This document shows, in pieces, positions 33,106 to 41,287 of a stretch of 64,000 nucleotides of DNA. The translations under genes and the position numbers were made by a program. The first letter of the stretch is position 1. Each line of letters opens with the position of its first letter. The notes beneath the pieces were generated by a model that had not been told where the DNA came from, did not search any database, and was given only the letters and a program-made list of their open reading frames with translations. The DNA comes from Bacteroidia bacterium (GTDB taxonomy: Bacteria > Bacteroidota > Bacteroidia > Palsa-965). The stretch lies in assembly GCA_025454955.1 (NCBI GenBank), contig JALONL010000041.1, positions 1 to 64,000 on the forward strand. The letters run 5' to 3'.

Positions 33106-33744
33106 ATGTACGTTTTTGATCCAACCATCGACGAATACTCTGCACGCTATTCGAGTGCCGAGCCCGAAGTGCTGGCCGAACTGAGCCGCATTACACACCT
33201 GCGCACCTTGCAGCCGCGTATGCTTTCGGGGCAGGTGCAGGGGCGTTTTCTGGGTATGATGGCGGGGCTTATGAATGCCGGCCGCATACTCGAAATAGGC
33301 ACGTTTACCGGCTACTCGGCCATTGCGCTGGCCCAGGGAATGCCCGATGGCGGCAAACTTATTTCCATCGACATAAACGACGAGGTAATGCCCATTGCCC
33401 GCGAGGCCATTGCCAAAGCAGGTTTGCAGGAACGTATCGAACTCATTACCGGCGATGCGGCACACATTATGCCCACACTCGAAGGGCCGTTCGATCTCAT
33501 TTTTATTGATGCCGACAAACGCAACTACGCCCGCTACTACCAGCTTGCCCTGCCGCTGCTCAGAAAAGGCGGACTCATACTGGCCGATAATGTGCTCTGG
33601 AGCGGTCGCGTTTTCGATCCGCAGATACGCGATGCCGACACTGAGGCTTTGCGCAGTTTTTCGGAACTGGTGCAGCACGATGAGCGGGTGGATAATGTAT
33701 TGCTTACCCTGCGCGACGGGCTGCTGATGATTGTGAAACGCTGA
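33106..33744 (+). CDS. O-methyltransferase (class I, COMT/CCoAOMT-like)
   Basis: This 212-aa SAM-dependent O-methyltransferase has motif I at ILEIGTFTGYSAIALA, an acidic SAM contact in ISIDIND, and a metal-binding region FIDADKRNYARYY followed by ADNVLWSG, as in catechol and caffeoyl-CoA O-methyltransferases. The substrate is unknown. Its stop codon overlaps the start of the next gene (TGATG at 33742-33746), showing coupling. Confidence 0.93.
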   Translation: MYVFDPTIDEYSARYSSAEPEVLAELSRITHLRTLQPRMLSGQVQGRFLGMMAGLMNAGRILEIGTFTGYSAIALAQGMPDGGKLISIDINDEVMPIAREAIAKAGLQERIELITGDAAHIMPTLEGPFDLIFIDADKRNYARYYQLALPLLRKGGLILADNVLWSGRVFDPQIRDADTEALRSFSELVQHDERVDNVLLTLRDGLLMIVKR

Positions 33745-34238
33745 TGCCGATGGACTTTACCGCCTTACTCCAACGCCTCGGCCTGAGTGCCGCCACACCC
33801 GAAGCCGCCGAAACGCCGGGGCAGCCGCTCACACTTTTTCAGCGCGAGCAACGCCTCAAAGCCCTGCGCACCGATGCCGGAAACTGGCTGGCCGCCTCCG
33901 AAATGCACATCACCCTAGCCGCCGAAGCAGCGGAGTTGCCCGGAATGCTTTTTCCGCGCACACTCTGCATTGCACACAATCCGGCCAGCAGCATATCGCT
34001 CGTGCAGATGCGCAGTTTGCTCAACCGCCTGCGACGCACGGGGCCTCCGGGTTTGCATGTGGTAATTGTACACGCCACCGGTTTGCCCGATGCCGTGCGC
34101 AGCGAAATGTTTGGCGTGGCACACGAAATTGAAAATGGCGCGGCGGCGTTGCTTGTCAATCACACCATTGTGGCGGGCGGTGTATTCGGCAGCGGTTTCG
34201 AAAAACTGCGCAGCGAAATTCAGCAGCAGTTACTTTGA
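33744..34238 (+). CDS. Hypothetical protein translationally coupled to the O-methyltransferase
   Basis: This cytoplasmic protein of 164 aa (162 if the second ATG at 33750 is used) has no signal or membrane segment. It has no recognised domain; it contains a predicted helix-loop pattern and a VVIVHATG segment. Its start overlaps the stop codon of the upstream gene. Its 3' end overlaps the convergent mtgA gene by 9 bases, so both C-termini are encoded in the same DNA. Function unknown. Confidence 0.65.
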   Translation: MPMDFTALLQRLGLSAATPEAAETPGQPLTLFQREQRLKALRTDAGNWLAASEMHITLAAEAAELPGMLFPRTLCIAHNPASSISLVQMRSLLNRLRRTGPPGLHVVIVHATGLPDAVRSEMFGVAHEIENGAAALLVNHTIVAGGVFGSGFEKLRSEIQQQLL

Positions 34239-35057
34239 ACGCTTGCGTTTTGACGATTTTCGCGGAAGGCCAAGTGTAGGATCGTAGTCGTAATCCAATT
34301 TGCCGCCCCATGCTGCCATTTGCCGCAGTGCCCATTGCTGACGGCGTTTTATGTATCCGCCGGGAGCATTCACCTTGTATTTAATCGGATTGGGCAATAC
34401 TACGGCCATTAACGCGCTTTGCTCGCGGCTGAGTGCAAGTGCAGGGCGGCGGAAAAACTTCTGCGAGGCTGCTTCCACGCCATACACGCCTTTGCCAAAC
34501 TCAATGCTGTTGAGGTAAACCGTCATTATGCGTTCCTTGCTCCAGCACAGTTCAATGAGCATGGTAAACCAGAGTTCGAAACCTTTGCGCAGGTACGTGC
34601 TGCTGGGCCAGAGGAATACATTTTTTGCCGTTTGCTGCGAAATGGTGCTGCCCCCGCGCACACGCTTGCCGTCTTCGGCTTCATCGAGCGCGCGTTGTAT
34701 GGCGGCGGTGTCGATGCCGGGATGATGCAGAAAGTTCTGATCTTCGGTACACACCACCGCAAGCTGCATGGAGTTGGCAATCTGATCGTGAGAAACCCAG
34801 TGGTGTGCAATTCCCGCCTCACTATATTCTGCGGCACGGATAAGCATAAGCGGGGTAACCGGAACCGGAAGCCAACGGTAAACCATGACCAGCACAAAAC
34901 TGAAAAACACAAAGAACAACCCGAAACGCCAGAGCGCAAGGGAAATACGTTTGAATAACGATTGTTTTTTCACGCTGCAAAAATATTCCCTTTCGGCATT
35001 GGTTGAGCTTTGATGCTGATTAATCTTTTCGGCCAACAGGTACTGTATAAAATTCAA
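34230..35057 (-). CDS. mtgA: Monofunctional peptidoglycan glycosyltransferase (GT51)
   Basis: It polymerises lipid II glycan strands at the outer face of the inner membrane. One N-terminal membrane helix is followed by the GT51 domain. Motif 1 contains the catalytic Glu in TEDQNFLHHPGID, motif 2 is GGSTISQQTAKNVF, and motif 3 is KERIMTVYLNSIEFG. There is no transpeptidase domain. The longest frame gives 275 aa; a GTG at 34973 (VKKQSLFKR) gives 247 aa and lies 5 bases after a TATTTTTG box (34978-34985), so it may be the real start. The 3' end overlaps the convergent gene by 9 bases. Confidence 0.93.
   Translation of the reverse strand: MNFIQYLLAEKINQHQSSTNAEREYFCSVKKQSLFKRISLALWRFGLFFVFFSFVLVMVYRWLPVPVTPLMLIRAAEYSEAGIAHHWVSHDQIANSMQLAVVCTEDQNFLHHPGIDTAAIQRALDEAEDGKRVRGGSTISQQTAKNVFLWPSSTYLRKGFELWFTMLIELCWSKERIMTVYLNSIEFGKGVYGVEAASQKFFRRPALALSREQSALMAVVLPNPIKYKVNAPGGYIKRRQQWALRQMAAWGGKLDYDYDPTLGLPRKSSKRKRSK
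34978..34985 (-). promoter_or_regulatory. -7 box inside the longest mtgA frame
   Basis: On the minus strand it reads TATTTTTG, 4 bases before GTG 34973. If used, mtgA mRNA would be essentially leaderless. Confidence 0.4.
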
Positions 35058-35108
35058 AAGTTTATTTCCGCAGATTCGCCCCGGTTAGTGGAGAAATATT
35101 AATTTAGG

Positions 35109-36398
35109 ATGACCCAAAACATGTACCAGCTCCTGCGTCAGTTTTATTATCGTATTACCCGTTTCGGCACCCGGCCCGGAATGGACGAGCTGGAGTTGCG
35201 TCATGCGTCGCTCATCAACACATTTTACTTTGTAAGCCTGCCCGCATTTGTAGGGTCTATGATACAGACTTATCTGGTTGACGGGCCTTTGCTGGGAAAT
35301 GCCATGCTTGGGCTGAATATTGTGTATTTGCTGGCAGGTGTTTTTTTGTACACGGCCCGGTTTGTGGTGGCCGAATTTGCAATAACGATTATTGCCAACA
35401 TCAGTATTTTCTTCTTTCATAACATGGCCGGTGTGGATGCGGGAATTTACCTGTACTTTTTCCCGCTGCTCATTATGATGTCGTTTTTGTCGGATTTCAG
35501 GCGCTTCCGGTATTTTACTTTTCATGTAATTATTTCAGTATTTACCATGCTCATGTGTATTGTGTTTGAGCGCAAGCTGTTTTGGTTTCAGCAGCCTGCC
35601 GATGCACTTGCCGTGTCGTTTCAGTACAACCTTATTGTTTCCGCACTGCTTACCGGTTCCTGCACGTTTATCATTATCAGGATGAATTACCGGGAGTATA
35701 AAAGCTACAAACAACGCGAACTGGAACGCGAAGAAAGTCAGCAGCAAATGCAACAGGCACTGCGCGAAAAAGAAATGCTGCTTGCCGAAATTCACCATCG
35801 TGTAAAAAACAACCTTTCGGTAATCAGCAGTTTGCTCAACCTGCAAATGAACAGCGTAAACAACGAATACACCCGGCAAACCCTTCTCGAAAGCCGCAAC
35901 CGGGTGGCTTCCATGGCACTCATTCACCAGAAATTATACCGCAGCCGGGATAATGCCGAAGATGTGGACTTCGATACCTACATACACGAATTAGTTAATG
36001 AAATTCGGGTTTCGTATCCGTTTGCCACACCGCTCAATATTCAGGTAACCATTCGTGCACAACGCATTCCCTTAAATCTTACCACAGCCATTCCCTGCGG
36101 GTTAATTTTAAACGAACTTCTTACCAACTGCTACAAACACGCATTTTCCGAAAAACCCCGCGGCGAAATACACATCACTTTCGAAGCCAGCCCCACCGAC
36201 AGCGAACTTTATACGCTCTCCGTAAAAGACAACGGCAAAGGCCTGCCCCAAAATTTTGAACCCGCCGATCTTTCTTCACTTGGAATTACCATTGTGGAAT
36301 CGCTCACCGAGCAGTTGGATGGTAAACTCACCTGGTCGTCGGATGCAGAAAACGGTACGGTGTTTAGTATTGAGTTCCGTCAGTCGGCGGCGCGTTGA
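35109..36398 (+). CDS. Membrane-bound sensor histidine kinase (HisKA_2 type)
   Basis: This 429-aa kinase has about six membrane helices in residues 35-190 with no large periplasmic loop. A coiled coil follows at 195-222. The HisKA_2 phosphoacceptor box is EIHHRVKNNLSVIS (His at 229/230). The ATP-binding domain has an N-box ILNELLTNCYKHA, G1 DNGKGLP and G2 region LGITIVESLTEQL. No response regulator is adjacent, so it is an orphan kinase here. The signal is unknown and probably sensed in the membrane. Confidence 0.93.
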   Translation: MTQNMYQLLRQFYYRITRFGTRPGMDELELRHASLINTFYFVSLPAFVGSMIQTYLVDGPLLGNAMLGLNIVYLLAGVFLYTARFVVAEFAITIIANISIFFFHNMAGVDAGIYLYFFPLLIMMSFLSDFRRFRYFTFHVIISVFTMLMCIVFERKLFWFQQPADALAVSFQYNLIVSALLTGSCTFIIIRMNYREYKSYKQRELEREESQQQMQQALREKEMLLAEIHHRVKNNLSVISSLLNLQMNSVNNEYTRQTLLESRNRVASMALIHQKLYRSRDNAEDVDFDTYIHELVNEIRVSYPFATPLNIQVTIRAQRIPLNLTTAIPCGLILNELLTNCYKHAFSEKPRGEIHITFEASPTDSELYTLSVKDNGKGLPQNFEPADLSSLGITIVESLTEQLDGKLTWSSDAENGTVFSIEFRQSAAR

Positions 36399-36513
36399 GG
36401 GAAGATTCCAGGTTGTACAAATCCTAAGATTCTCATCAGTTTTATCCCTGAATCTGTGGAGGGATAATTTTGTTTTCAGGTTTACTTTTCCCCCGGTTTA
36501 AACCTGTGTACCC

Positions 36514-36684
36514 ATGTCGTTATTACGTGTGTTGGAAGTATTGAGCAATATTGCCATTAATGTGGGGCTGTTGCTGGTTATAGTGGGGCTTTTTCTGGGG
36601 TTGCATGATATGTGGAATTTTGGGTTGCGGTTGCTGGGGGTGGGAATTGCGGGAAGAATTATTTTGAGGTTGATTTCTGGATAA
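36514..36684 (+). CDS. Small two-helix membrane protein (56 aa)
   Basis: This short frame encodes 56 residues that are almost entirely hydrophobic: NIAINVGLLLVIVGLFLGL forms one helix, and RLLGVGIAGRIILRLI a second. There is no homology I recognise. It lies 115 bases after the kinase gene and starts a group of small membrane proteins up to 37432. The clean hydrophobic pattern supports it as a real gene. Confidence 0.5.
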   Translation: MSLLRVLEVLSNIAINVGLLLVIVGLFLGLHDMWNFGLRLLGVGIAGRIILRLISG

Positions 36685-36744
36685 AAAAATATACTTGACA
36701 ATTTTCGCCCGATTCATTAACTTTCATGTAAAATAGTTAATAAA

Positions 36745-36906
36745 ATGGCATCGATTGCTGTTGTATCGTTTGGGGAGTTAATCAGGATGTTCCTGGGCAT
36801 CAGCTCGTACAGGGATTTTTTATCCTGCGGGCGTCCTGTTCATTACTATGTACCCTTAAAGATGCTGCATAGTGCCAAACGTCATTCATTGGTTTTGAGG
36901 TTGTGA
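36745..36906 (+). CDS. Possible short protein (53 aa), weak
   Basis: An ATG at 36745 opens 53 codons with mixed composition (MASIAVVSFGELIRMFLG...). There is no signal, membrane segment or domain, and no promoter was found. It may be chance. It fills the gap between two small membrane-protein genes. Confidence 0.2.
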   Translation: MASIAVVSFGELIRMFLGISSYRDFLSCGRPVHYYVPLKMLHSAKRHSLVLRL

Positions 36907-36955
36907 GAACGTTTTAGAAAAGAAAAGTATTACACACCTTTAAAAACTAATTCAA

Positions 36956-37180
36956 ATGACAAATACAGTAAACAGAAATACCTCAGACCGAAACTCTGAT
37001 GCATCAGAAGACATCAGCAACGTCTTAATTGCTCTTGGCCTGCTTGCCCTTGGAGGCGGAATCTTTTTTGGATATGCTGCAATAGCTAAAGCAGGCGCTT
37101 TAAGCATGGCAACCGGAGGCGCAATTAAAATTGCCAATCGGTGGGATAATGAAGAAGATTCTGAAAGACGCATCGCCTGA
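36956..37180 (+). CDS. Small glycine-rich membrane protein (74 aa)
   Basis: A polar Asn/Ser/Asp-rich N-terminus of about 22 residues is followed by one or two hydrophobic segments (VLIALGLLALGGGIFFGYAA) and a charged C-terminus (DNEEDSERR). No family was recognised. It shares layout with the next gene (polar head with an NR/RR segment, then two glycine-rich hydrophobic stretches), which suggests distant paralogy. It is preceded by an AT-rich leader. Confidence 0.55.
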   Translation: MTNTVNRNTSDRNSDASEDISNVLIALGLLALGGGIFFGYAAIAKAGALSMATGGAIKIANRWDNEEDSERRIA

Positions 37181-37246
37181 GTATGCTGATGAATCAAAAT
37201 TTTAAAGAGTCTTCTGGTCTTATTAAATCAATAAAATAAATTAGAT

Positions 37247-37432
37247 ATGTCATATTCAAATCAAAGCAATCGGCGTGACGATTTGGAAACCGCATCAAAT
37301 GGATTATTCGTGGGAGGTGGATTAATTACTCTTACGGGGATATTTCTCGGTGATCGTCGTGCTACTAATGCTGGTGTTTTTCTTCTGATTCTGGCCTTTA
37401 TTGGCTACATCATAGGTCGCAGCAGGAATTAG
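37247..37432 (+). CDS. Small membrane protein (61 aa)
   Basis: A polar head (MSYSNQSNRRDDLETASNG) precedes two hydrophobic glycine-rich segments separated by GDRRATNAG, giving a helical hairpin. It resembles the preceding gene in design. It ends 20 bases before a bidirectional terminator shared with purL. Function unknown; possibly stress-related like other small hairpin membrane proteins. Confidence 0.55.
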   Translation: MSYSNQSNRRDDLETASNGLFVGGGLITLTGIFLGDRRATNAGVFLLILAFIGYIIGRSRN

Positions 37433-37451
37433 TAATAATAATGCCATAATG

Positions 37452-37489
37452 AAAACGGCGGCCTCATTTCTGAAGCCGCCGCTTTTTTA
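37452..37489. terminator. Bidirectional terminator between small membrane protein and purL
   Basis: The stem CGGCGGC (37456-37462) / GCCGCCG (37475-37481) is flanked by AAAA and TTTTTT, serving the convergent genes. Confidence 0.8.
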
Positions 37490-37504
37490 TACCATCAATT
37501 TCAC

Positions 37505-39730
37505 TTAGTTCATCAACGAACCCAGCGTATTTTCATAAGGCTGCTGAAACGCAGTAAGACTGCCAAAGTCTTCGCCATTAATTACGCAGTTATTTCCGCC
37601 GGTGGTGCCAATTTTTGAGAGTGCCACATTGTGCTGCGCGGCCAACTGTTCGAGTGCGGCTTCACTGCCGGGTTTTATGCTTACCACTACGCGGCTTTGT
37701 GCTTCGCCAAAGAGGAAAGCGTCTTTGCGCACGTCGGCTGCGGTGTGTATGCTGAAACCGATGGACGAAGGCATGGCGCTTTCGAGCAGGGTGATAAACA
37801 AACCTCCGTCGGCACAGTCGTGTGCCGATTCGAGCAGGCCGCTGCGAATGGCGGCTTTTACCACCTGCTGCACGTTGTATTCTTCGTCGAGATCAAAGTC
37901 GGGAGCCGGTGTGTTTTTTACACCGTGGTAAGAATACACGTATTCCGAGGAGTTGATATCGTTGCGCGAACGGCCGATGAGGTAAATGCTGCGGTCGGCG
38001 TTTTTGAAGTGGAGTGTGGTGATGTGTTTCTTGCTCGTCACCACGCCCAGCATACCAATGGTGGGTGTGGGAAACACGGGGCCTTCGTACGACGACTGGT
38101 TGTAGAAGCTCACGTTGCCGCCGGTAACCGGTGTTTGAAATTTGAGACAGGCTTTGCCCATGCCTTTAATGGAACCTACAAACTGCCAATATACTTCGGG
38201 GTTGTAGGGATTTCCGAAGTTGAGGCAGTTGGTAATGGCACTGGGTTCGCCGCCCGAGCATACGATGTTGCGTGCGGCTTCGGCCACGGCAATGGCGCAG
38301 CCCTGTTCGGGATCGGCATTTACGTAGCGCGAATTGCAATCGACTTTGAGCGCGAGGGCTTTGTCGGAATCCTTGAGGTTTACAATGGCTGCATCGCTGG
38401 GGGCGTTGGTGCTCATGTTTACCGTGCCCACCATTGAGTCGTACTGGTTATACACCCAGCGTTTGGAGGCAATGTTGGGGTGCGAGGCCAGGTGCATGGC
38501 CACGGCTTTCAGGTCGGCCGGTTCGGCTACCTGTTCAATCTGGAATTTTTTCGATTCGGCAAAGTAGGCCGGCTCTTTGTACTCGCGGTGATACACGGGA
38601 GCGCCGCCACCCAGCACAAGCGATTCGGCCGGAATATCGGCCACCAGTTCGCCGTGCATATAATACTGCAGGCGGCCGGTGTCGGTTACTTCGCCAATTT
38701 GTACGCAGTTCAGGTCCCACTTTTCAAACACGCGCAGCACATCGGCTTCGCGGCCTTTGTGTGCAATTACGAGCATACGCTCCTGCGATTCGGAAAGCAG
38801 AATTTCCCAGTCTTTCATATTGGCCTGGCGGGTAGGCACTTTGTCGAGCCAAACCACCATGCCGCTTTCGCCCTTGGCCGACATTTCGGAGGTGGAGCAG
38901 GTAATGCCTGCCGCGCCCATGTCCTGCATACCTACTACGGCGCCGGTGCGTATTACTTCGAGTGTGGCTTCGAGCAGAAGTTTTTCCTGAAACGGATCGC
39001 CCACTTGTACGGCCGGAAGGTCTTTGGCCGAATCTTCGGTAATATCTTTCGAAGCAAAGGCCGCACCGTGAATGCCGTCTTTGCCGGTAGAAGAACCTAC
39101 AATAAACACCGGATTGCCCACACCGTGCGAAGTGGCCGAAACGGTTTCACCCACTTTCACCAAACCCACCGACATGGCATTCACCAGCGGATTCACGTTA
39201 TAGCAATCGTCGAAAAACACTTCGCCGCCCACGGTGGGAATGCCGAATGCGTTGCCGTAATCGCCAATGCCTTTTACCACACCGCGCACGAGCCATTTTG
39301 TTTTTTCAAGTTTCGGATCGCCGAAACGCAGCGAGTTGAGCTGTGCCACCGGACGGGCACCCATTGTAAAAATATCGCGGTTAATGCCGCCCACGCCTGT
39401 GGCTGCACCCTGATAGGGTTCGAGTGCCGAAGGGTGGTTGTGCGATTCGATTTTGAATGCGCAGCCCAGACCATCGCCAATGTCAACCAATCCGGCATTT
39501 TCCTCGCCGGCTTTGGCCAGCATGTGTGGGCCGTCTTTGGGCAGGGTTTTGAGCCATACAATGGAATTCTTGTACGAGCAGTGCTCCGACCACATTACCG
39601 AATAAATACTGAGTTCGGTAAAATTGGGCGTGCGGCCGAGGATGGAAGAAATTTTGTCGAATTCTTCGGGCAGAAGGCCCAGTTGTTTGGCGGTTTCTAC
39701 GGTAACCGCAGTGGCAGAAGCTGTTGACAT
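37505..39730 (-). CDS. purL: Phosphoribosylformylglycinamidine synthase subunit PurL
   Basis: It catalyses the fourth step of purine synthesis, FGAR plus glutamine and ATP to FGAM. It is the separate small-type PurL (741 aa), which needs PurS and PurQ; neither lies in the window. Recognisable segments are WSEHCSYKNS, the ATP-binding ESHNHPSALEPYQGAATGVGG, VGGEVFFDDCYN and GDNxFGNPY-like regions near the C-terminal half. The start was placed at ATG 39730 (MSTASATAV); an earlier in-frame ATG at 39799 adds 23 unrelated residues and lies upstream of a TACCTTTG promoter box at 39753-39760. Confidence 0.96.
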   Translation of the reverse strand: MSTASATAVTVETAKQLGLLPEEFDKISSILGRTPNFTELSIYSVMWSEHCSYKNSIVWLKTLPKDGPHMLAKAGEENAGLVDIGDGLGCAFKIESHNHPSALEPYQGAATGVGGINRDIFTMGARPVAQLNSLRFGDPKLEKTKWLVRGVVKGIGDYGNAFGIPTVGGEVFFDDCYNVNPLVNAMSVGLVKVGETVSATSHGVGNPVFIVGSSTGKDGIHGAAFASKDITEDSAKDLPAVQVGDPFQEKLLLEATLEVIRTGAVVGMQDMGAAGITCSTSEMSAKGESGMVVWLDKVPTRQANMKDWEILLSESQERMLVIAHKGREADVLRVFEKWDLNCVQIGEVTDTGRLQYYMHGELVADIPAESLVLGGGAPVYHREYKEPAYFAESKKFQIEQVAEPADLKAVAMHLASHPNIASKRWVYNQYDSMVGTVNMSTNAPSDAAIVNLKDSDKALALKVDCNSRYVNADPEQGCAIAVAEAARNIVCSGGEPSAITNCLNFGNPYNPEVYWQFVGSIKGMGKACLKFQTPVTGGNVSFYNQSSYEGPVFPTPTIGMLGVVTSKKHITTLHFKNADRSIYLIGRSRNDINSSEYVYSYHGVKNTPAPDFDLDEEYNVQQVVKAAIRSGLLESAHDCADGGLFITLLESAMPSSIGFSIHTAADVRKDAFLFGEAQSRVVVSIKPGSEAALEQLAAQHNVALSKIGTTGGNNCVINGEDFGSLTAFQQPYENTLGSLMN

Positions 39731-39752
39731 GGTGCTATCCGGAATTGAGCCG

Positions 39753-39760
39753 CAAAGGTA
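39753..39760 (-). promoter_or_regulatory. -7 box of purL
   Basis: TACCTTTG on the minus strand, 22 bases before the ATG at 39730. It argues against the longer purL start. Confidence 0.5.
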
Positions 39761-39863
39761 GGCATTTGAGGGCGATTTACGGGGTAAATTATCAACCATT
39801 TGCTCACGGGCGGGCAGGTGTTGTGTTTACACCGGTTGTTTTATTTCGCCTAAATTTATCGTC

Positions 39864-41156
39864 ATGAAATTTCATACACTCTGGCTGCTTGTGTTGGTGG
39901 TGCTCTGGTCGTGCAGGCGCCAAAACGACGAAGAGCCTCCCCGCATTTCCTTCATACAGCCTGCTGCCGGGATAAACGTATCGGCTTTCGATACGCTGCG
40001 GCTGGTAATTAAGGTAAGCGACAATGAAATGCTTTCCGAGTGTGGCATACGGGTGGTAAACAGTGCGCTGGTGCCGGTTTTTCCGGAAGTGGTACAATCG
40101 CTGAGCGGCCGCGAGGATACGGTGCGCATGAATTACGTGCTTAACGATGCGCGTGTTCCTTCGGGCACCTGCTACATAGAAGTGCGTGTGAGCGACGGAC
40201 CCAACAATGCACGGCAGTACCGTCAAATTCAGTTTGCAGAAGCACCGCTGCAACTGCTCGGGCTTTGTTATGCCACGCAAAACACATCCAATCAAACCGG
40301 CATTTACCGTTGCGATACCTCGTGGCAGCCTCAACTAATTTCGCAGCAACCCGGCGTGTGCAGCGATGTGGCCGTTAGCAACTGGTGGCAGCAGGTGTAC
40401 ATGAGCACCGGAAACTCCGGCATACTGCGTGCCGAGCCGCTCGAAAACACGGCATCTTCGTGGCAGGTAAACATACCGCAGGGCCCGCCCACCGCGTGGA
40501 GCAGCATATACGAGCACAACCGCCGCATCTGGGCTGCACAGTTTGGCGACGAACTCATCCGCGCTTTCGATCAGGCGGGCACGTCGGTGTATAACGTGGC
40601 CTGCGGTGCGGGTATGCGTCCGTATAAGCTGGGTGGCACCGGCCGCTACGTGGTGGCTGCCGAACACGATGCCCCGCAGGCTGTAAAGCAACTTGAAGTG
40701 TTTGATATACTTACCGGTGCGGCCATACACTTTTATCCGCTTACGATAGATGTGGTGGCCATTGAACCGGTCGATTCGGTTTCGGTATTTGTATATGGCA
40801 ATAGTGCAGGGCAGGGTTACGCCTATTTATACAACTGCCTCACCAATACGGCCTGGCAGCCTTATACCATTGCTTCGGGTCTCGAAGTGCGCGGCGCCTG
40901 CCGGGTTGACGGCAACACACAATTGCTTAGCATGAGCAACGGTACCGTGCAAAAGTTTACGCTTAATCCGCTTGGCATGATTCCCTGGCTTACGGCTACG
41001 CAGCCGGGAAAAATAAACTACGATGTGGTGAATAACCAGGTGTTTATTGCCGACGGAACTTCCATAGGAATTTATCAGTACACCAATGCACAGTGGGTGC
41101 GCAGCATCAATACCACATTACCTGTGGTGAATTTTGAATTGTGGCATAATCGTTGA
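39864..41156 (+). CDS. Lipoprotein with beta-propeller-like repeats
   Basis: This 430-aa protein has a type II signal peptide (lipobox VLWSC, Cys17). A short N-terminal beta domain of about 100 residues (PRISFIQPAAG...VRVSDGPNNA) resembles the DUF4625-type Ig-like domain. The rest contains repeated WQ/W-containing strands consistent with a beta propeller, with no PD40 signature strong enough to name. It is probably on the outer-membrane periplasmic or surface face. Function unknown. Confidence 0.6.
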   Translation: MKFHTLWLLVLVVLWSCRRQNDEEPPRISFIQPAAGINVSAFDTLRLVIKVSDNEMLSECGIRVVNSALVPVFPEVVQSLSGREDTVRMNYVLNDARVPSGTCYIEVRVSDGPNNARQYRQIQFAEAPLQLLGLCYATQNTSNQTGIYRCDTSWQPQLISQQPGVCSDVAVSNWWQQVYMSTGNSGILRAEPLENTASSWQVNIPQGPPTAWSSIYEHNRRIWAAQFGDELIRAFDQAGTSVYNVACGAGMRPYKLGGTGRYVVAAEHDAPQAVKQLEVFDILTGAAIHFYPLTIDVVAIEPVDSVSVFVYGNSAGQGYAYLYNCLTNTAWQPYTIASGLEVRGACRVDGNTQLLSMSNGTVQKFTLNPLGMIPWLTATQPGKINYDVVNNQVFIADGTSIGIYQYTNAQWVRSINTTLPVVNFELWHNR

Positions 41157-41253
41157 GTTAACCGGGAACCACTAACCATTGGTGAAACACTCGATTCATA
41201 CATAAATACATGTATATCATTGATGCAATTAAGTGGCCAATTGGTTAACTGAT

Positions 41254-41261
41254 TACCTTTG
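41254..41261 (+). promoter_or_regulatory. -7 box upstream of the TonB receptor/YfiR operon
   Basis: TACCTTTG, 26 bases before the ATG at 41288. No -33 box at the usual distance was seen; a CCAATTGG palindrome lies just upstream (41237-41244). Confidence 0.5.
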
Positions 41262-41287
41262 CAGCACACACACCAAAGCCCCTTTTC

